A stretch of DNA of 64,000 bases from Phallusia mammillata (Eukaryota > Chordata > Ascidiacea > Phlebobranchia > Ascidiidae), in NCBI GenBank assembly GCA_003260075.1, contig QLIY01000673.1, positions 27,437 through 91,436 of the forward strand. The letters are read 5' to 3'. Shown one piece after another: positions 59,601 through 64,000 of this stretch. Numbering within the stretch: the first letter of the stretch is position 1; each line of letters begins with the position of its first letter. The translations under genes were made by a program, and so were the position numbers. The notes under the pieces were generated by a model, which did no database searches, was not told the origin of the DNA, and saw only the letters and a program-made list of their open reading frames with translations.

Positions 59601-62425
59601 TTGCCGTTTTAGATCTTTTTTCCACTATTGTTTTACCCTGTTTGGCTAGTTTTAATATTTGGTTGCCATTACCTCATTTGATATTAATACGTGGCGCGAA
59701 TCAATTGATTAGAATATTGATTATGCATTCATTACTTAAAGCAAATACTGTACAGCTTTAATTGTGAATAACGGCTGGCGGAAGAATTAAAATAATCACA
59801 ATGGTCCGTTTTATGCAAAGTGTTCGGTTTATTCTGTGTTTTTTGTGTGACAAAATCGTAAATTTTGTTCGAAAAACTCGACATAAACACTGTGATACGT
59901 CACAAAATGCCAATTTATCGTGATAAAATCAAGAAGTTCCATTCGTCACAACATATATTCCACTTTGGTAATACCGTCTTTTTTAAAGGCCATTTCAACG
60001 TACAAGTACAAGCCTAGAAACCGTTCCCAAGCCCGAATGTTGTAAAACAAAAGCCGAGTTAGGCCCACAAGTGGTATAATAGCGCCACAAAGGCCCAAAT
60101 CAAGCTTATTTTATTCAAATCCAAGTCAAAACCCAACTTATAACTGTGACTTACAATTTGCATATTTTCTTTTCCAGCAAGGACGTCCGCCTGCCAGTTC
60201 AGCTCCAACGTGCGATGGCTGCAGAGGCTGAGGCCGCACGGGAAGCCAGAGCAAAGGTGAGTGTGAAATAATTGGACTTCCTCATAATTTTGACCTTTCA
60301 CCTACTGTACTAATTATCACGTCAAATTGGCACTACTAATGGTTATAGTGCCCAATGTCCTAATATACCACTACCAATAGTTAGTGTTCAATAGTTACGT
60401 ATATGATGTATAGTTTAGAACAGGGTTGTGCAACCTTTTTCACTACGGGGCGAAATACAATTGCCATGATCGGTTTGCGGGTCGCCCCTTTATTTAACGC
60501 AAAGGCGATTTTACTTTGTTGCGTGCCAAATGTGCCTGTATTAAGTTAACAACTACAAGTAAAATTCGCATTTGATTCTAACCCCAATATTGTCAGGTCG
60601 CAGAAAAATAGCACCGGGCGCATTAATTTGCTTAAAAATATATAATAATTGGACTCGTTTTCCAGTACATTTGAAATCCAAGCGTTTCCGTCAGCCGCAC
60701 ACCCATTAATTACCGCAAGCCAAATATCTAGTACCAAAAGGACACACTTGTAAGATGATTTAAGCCAAATATTCGTATACCACAAATGTACGTAAAGTCA
60801 GTAAACCACATTACAAAAAGGTTATTAGGACGCTTTCTAGCCTTTTGTCAATGCCTCACAACATTATAGTGTGTGTTTACTGGGCTGTGCAAACAACTGA
60901 ATAGTGTTTACAAACGCTCATTTCACACTGGACTCTGCCCAGCGGAGAGGTAGTCAATTATTCACGAGGACGGTTTTGCCGTTTTTTATTTACTCGTGCC
61001 CGTTTAATTCAATCTCTGAAGGCTCCCAGTGTTGACAGGTGTTCAAGGACTGTGACGACAGTTTGTAAAGGGGTACGGGGCGACACCCAGTGGCAAAATG
61101 ATTTATTGTGGAAATTATCGAGAAGAAAAGTATTAGATTTTAACGCACAGATTGGTTAAGTTTTTGGTGCTATTGGTGACAAGTTTTTAAAATTTAAACC
61201 ATATTCTAATCACAGATCTAGATGTAAAATATTTGTCAAATAATTAACATTTATCATGTACAGTACAGCAACAAATGCTTGTGGTATTATTGCTAGAATA
61301 GTACATGAACAATATTTTGCTGTTTCGACAATTTTATTACAACAACTGCAACTCACATTTCCTAGCGACTGCGCACCCGCCTTGTTTTGAGGAAACAGTT
61401 TTTTAATTCCTGCAACATTAGCGTGTATTTCCGCCCTTACGTATTTCCCCTGTCTCTGTGTGTATTCGGTTGAGCAAGTAATGTTTCTGGTTGCTACAAA
61501 TGTATCCAGAATTGTCAGGCCCAGTCGGTTTTGAGTTTACAACATTAGGCCCAATTACAAATCAAAGACAGATTGCTCGCTGTTGGTTATCGTTGCTACT
61601 AAATTGCCAGTAAACTGCTGAATTATACACAAAACCAATACCTTTACTTAGTTTTAGTTTTTAAGGCCCAAATAGTTTATCAAAGACCGAAATATTCAAA
61701 TATTACAGCAAAATTAGGTTAATCCATTTTAAGCCACATGCCAAATATCCATACCAGTTTAAACCGGAATTGGGAACTTGTCAAAAAATGGACAAAAACT
61801 TAGGAATTGCTTTTGTTAAAGTCTCACAGCAAGGCGTATATTTGTCCAAAAAGTCATGATTTACCCCCCCCCCATATTACAGCAAAATTAGGTTAATCCA
61901 TTTTAAGCCACATGCCAAATACCCATACCAGTTTAAACCGGAATTGGGAACTTGTCAAAAAATAGACAAAAACTTAGGAATTGCTTTCGTTAAAGTCTCA
62001 CAGCAAGGCGTTTATGTGTTCAAAAAGTTATAAAAATATGATTTGGGGGCGTTTTGTTGCCGGTTTAATCCAGTTTCAAACTGACTTTTGCGCGTTTTTT
62101 ATCAACTACACTACATCGATTTAAATTGTAAAGCACACAAAACATTGCTTGTTTTTTGGTTTTCGTTTATCGCAGCAAGGTAGAGACGGTCAAAACAACC
62201 TAAACATTGATCAAAAATGTCGAACTTTCTGTGCAGGTCATCGCGGCTGAAGGTGAAATGAACGCCTCCCGCAAACTGAAAGAAGCTGCTGATGTGATGA
62301 GCGAATCTCCCAATGCGATGCAGTTGAGATATCTTCAAACTCTCACCTCGATCAGCGCCGAGAAGAATTCTACCATCATATTCCCCCTTCCCATTGACAT
62401 GATCAACACAGCACTGAAGAAGTAA
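47565..62425 (+). CDS. STOM: Stomatin (band 7 / SPFH family), 8-exon gene with alternative first exons
   Basis: Integral membrane scaffold of the SPFH/prohibitin-homology family, which oligomerises in cholesterol-rich membrane and modulates channels. Shared exons: 51412-51515, 51909-51981, 52455-52537, 53537-53740, 56730-56785, 60178-60256 and 62237-62425. All phases agree. The hairpin segment reads [23 protein letters not shown], with paired cysteines where stomatin is palmitoylated and the conserved hairpin proline. The SPFH domain follows ([41 protein letters not shown]), then the alanine-rich coiled coil ([14 protein letters not shown]) and the C-terminal oligomerisation segment ([14 protein letters not shown]). 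With first exon 47565-47661 the protein has 294 residues, close to human stomatin (288). Three other first exons give 283-292 residues. Introns carry several assembly-gap C runs and MITEs. Confidence 0.93.
49357..49432 (+). CDS. STOM: Stomatin alternative first exon 1b
   Basis: Encodes [20 protein letters not shown] and five more residues, ending T|GTAAGT in phase 1, which gives a Ser codon with the shared exon at 51412. The end ([11 protein letters not shown]) resembles that of exon 1d ([11 protein letters not shown]), suggesting exon duplication. Confidence 0.6.
49979..50042 (+). CDS. STOM: Stomatin alternative first exon 1c
   Basis: Encodes [20 protein letters not shown] plus P, then T|GTAAGT in phase 1, joining the shared exon as Ser. 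It is polar, as expected for the cytosolic N-terminus of stomatin. Weakly similar to 1b and 1d near the donor. Confidence 0.55.
50240..50456. mobile_element. hAT MITE, CAGTGGTTCTCAAACT family
   Basis: CAGTGGTTCTCAAACT to AGTTTGAGAACCACTG, flanked by exact 8-bp ATTTAGAT. It lies between stomatin first exons 1c and 1d. Confidence 0.88.
50836..50926 (+). CDS. STOM: Stomatin alternative first exon 1d
   Basis: Encodes [20 protein letters not shown] and ten more residues, ending T|GTAAGT in phase 1. This is the copy closest to the shared exon (485 nt intron). TTGAGTAG lies just upstream of the ATG and could be a trans-splice acceptor. Confidence 0.6.
52612..52770 (+). mobile_element. Third copy of the SINE, diverged head
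   Basis: Tail blocks GCCATATGG, GAATGCTTGGTGACCGGC, GCCTTTAATGGGCCTGG and CGTACTGTGATTTAT match the other copies. The head is degenerate. In a stomatin intron. Confidence 0.6.
56165..56175. other. 10-base gap shown as C, flanked by duplicate sequence
   Basis: 56065-56165 is repeated from 56176, where about 70 extra bases are present before GTGATATTGTACTTC. Confidence 0.85.
57756..57765. other. 10-base gap shown as C, flanked by duplicate sequence
   Basis: 57574-57755 and 57766-57955 are near-identical (GAAATTTAATGACTGATGAA to AAGAAGCAATTTT). Confidence 0.9.
58187..58360. mobile_element. Possible pogo/Tigger-like MITE
   Basis: CCTCCGTTAATCCGGACCCG and GATCCGGATTAACCGG recall pogo-type termini with CCGGATTAA blocks. 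Borders and target site are not clear. Confidence 0.35.
58793..59110. mobile_element. MITE, CAGAGTTG...GGCCCG family
   Basis: AGAGTTGTAAACGGGCC at the left and GGCCCGACTTGCAACTCT at the right form inverted ends. It is about 75% alike to 39030-39350 by eye. In a stomatin intron. Confidence 0.7.
59494..59503. other. 10-base gap shown as C, flanked by duplicate sequence
   Basis: 59389-59493 and 59503-59608 are near-identical (CGTTTTATGATGTTGCAGCC to TTGCCGT). Confidence 0.9.
60423..60500 (+). mobile_element. Left end of a hAT-type element (CAGGGTTGTGCAACC), right end not found
   Basis: CAGGGTTGTGCAACC followed by a GGGGCG/GGGTCGCCCC block resembles hAT ends seen elsewhere in the window. No matching right end was located. 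Confidence 0.4.
61864..61873. other. 10-base gap shown as C, flanked by duplicate sequence
   Basis: 61700-61860 and 61874-62035 are near-identical (ATATTACAGCAAAATTAGGT onward). Confidence 0.9.
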
Positions 62426-63238
62426 ACAACCCCCGGGAAACCCACTTTATTACCCCCATCTAACCCCAACACCATAATCCTTTTACCCCTCTTAACTTGT
62501 GTTTACGGATTTTGTAAAAACTTTACCAAAAACGGCACTGGTTTTTTTTATCCAGGGACCTATTTTTTTTAATTCCCCTAAATATGTATGAATGACATCA
62601 TGATGGTATTGCGTCACTCTTTATTCCGTAATGCTAACGAAAATTCTTTGAGAGAAACTTGCACTAATGTCACCTTCTTCTAATGATGTATTTTCCAAAG
62701 ACTTTTTCTGTCCCCTTTTGGAAAAAAATATATACCCTCCGGAAACCCTTTAAAATTTTGTGCCTCCTTCCACGTTTTCTTTTAAAAAAAGCTCAACCCT
62801 CTGGTCCATACTTATTTCCCTTCTAGGGAATACCCTCAGTGTATATTGTTTTTGTGAATAACCCATAAACTTGTAATATTGTATTGACTTTTCAAATTAA
62901 CACGCTTTTGCAAAAAAAACGCCAATGTTACTGAGATAATTTTCAATGTACAAGGCAGGAATCGTTTCTTTGCAGCAAATTGTGTGAAAATGTTACAACC
63001 CCGTCCAAATAGTGATAGCCTTTATTATAAGATGTGAAGTTTAAGAATAGCTTTTGATGTATCAGTGTGAGTAACTCTTTTATATTTGTTATTTTGAAGC
63101 GCTATCTATTTTTTGTTCCAAGGTATTCTCTATTAATTTGTGTGCAACCACATTTCCCCATTTTGTTGTAGAATCTAGACTTTAGAAATTTGATCCTTAA
63201 ACAAACTGATTTTTACAAGTTGGTGTGTCCGTTCCAGG

Positions 63239-63248
63239 CCCCCCCCCC
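63239..63248. other. 10-base gap shown as C, flanked by duplicate sequence
   Basis: 63174-63238 and 63249-63315 are near-identical (TCTAGACTTTAGAAATTTGA to GTCCGTTCCAG). Confidence 0.9.
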
Positions 63249-63676
63249 TCTAGACTTTAGAAATTTGATCCTTAAACAAACTGATTTTTACAAGTTAAAT
63301 ATGTGTCCGTTCCAGAAAGAACCTTATTGCACTAGCTGTATATAAAACCCTCTGATTTATGTTGCATGTATGCCGTGTATATTATAGTGCTTACTAATTT
63401 GCTTAAAGTAACCGGTAAGATGGAAAGTACAGTTAACAGTGAATTTGCTATTTGATAATTCACCACTAAAAATCTCTGTCTTCAAAGTTTTTTGGAAAAA
63501 TGCATCAAAAATTGTATCCCAAAACATATTGGTCTTCAAGAATAATTACACTTCTGTTTATTTAAAGTATGACTGCTTTATGAAGCCTTACCTTTAAGCT
63601 AATCTTTAAAGGAAAGGTGATTGATTAAAGTCAAATACTACATACCGGTTACCAGAAAGTGATTCCTAAAATTTTC

Positions 63677-63682
63677 AATAAA
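63677..63682 (+). terminator. Candidate polyadenylation signal, stomatin gene
   Basis: AATAAA lies 1.25 kb after the stomatin stop. The intervening sequence is non-coding and fits a long 3' UTR; nearer signals were not obvious. Confidence 0.3.
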
Positions 63683-64000
63683 CCAGCACATATTGACTAC
63701 CAGCGTGCGTTTCTCGAAAAACATTATAATCAGATTTTATATTTTTGACCCACATGCGATATGAGAGAGAGAGTTTTTGATCAAATTAGCAAACACTAAA
63801 TGTTTAAGCGTATTTGGAAAATTGTTGAAATGGAACTTTGTATTATAAAGGCCTGGGAAATTATTGAAAAAGGCAACTTTAACTGAAATCCTTACCTAAT
63901 AATGAACCAAAAAACAAACTAAAATATAGCCTTAGGGTTTTTTCTAAAATCAGGTCAAAATTTTTGGTTTTGAAAACCGGTTTGGAGGTTCGGTAGGAGG

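Larger units (their letters stand above)
62426..64000 (+). other. Stomatin 3' UTR and downstream flank
   Basis: AT-rich and non-coding, with one 10-C gap at 63239 and an AATAAA at 63677. No further gene seen. Confidence 0.5.

Noticed and set aside
1..64000. CRISPR arrays, prokaryotic operons, phage or rRNA
   Set aside because: None seen. The introns, SINEs and hAT MITEs are eukaryotic.

Overview
The window is eukaryotic, AT-rich, intron-rich DNA from a metazoan. Coding exons are short, with GT-AG borders (one candidate GC-AG intron), and lie in long non-coding stretches packed with small non-autonomous DNA transposons and tRNA-derived SINEs. The gene set is animal: stomatin, a CHST8-14-type sulfotransferase, a Myb/SANT-like regulator, a homeodomain fragment and a candidate REC114. 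Gene style and repeat content suggest a marine invertebrate chordate such as an ascidian. That placement is inference; no marker here proves it.

Layout. 0-2.8 kb: repeats (a foldback element, a hAT MITE), no supported gene. 3.0-4.8 kb (+): three-exon Myb/SANT-like DNA-binding protein. 5.1-5.35 kb (-): possible last exon of a membrane protein. 6.1-9.6 kb (+): ten small phase-consistent exons resembling the meiotic factor REC114. 9.7-12.6 kb (-): a secreted EGF-plus-leucine-rich-repeat protein in seven exons, convergent with the previous gene. 13-17 kb: repeats. 17.15-19.17 kb (+): four-exon carbohydrate sulfotransferase with a SINE in intron 1. 22.66-22.77 kb (-): terminal exon encoding homeodomain helix 3. 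22.8-40.6 kb: largely non-coding, with many transposons and tandem repeats. 40.6-43.6 kb (-): small acidic protein gene of unknown function. 47.6-62.4 kb (+): the stomatin gene, with seven shared exons and four candidate alternative first exons that all end in the same phase.

About 22 homopolymer C runs (one is G) punctuate the window. Fourteen are about 10 bases once flanking Cs are allowed for, and thirteen of these separate two near-identical copies of the same 65-190 bp sequence or bound a duplicated island. This is how unmerged overlapping contig ends, or the two alleles of a polymorphic animal, look when a 10-N gap has been rewritten as C. I read them as assembly gaps, not biology. Proline- or glycine-homopolymer ORFs across them are not genes.

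The genes do not form an operon or pathway. The most interesting biological signals are the alternative N-termini of stomatin, the REC114-like gene, the EGF-LRR gene and the homeodomain fragment.
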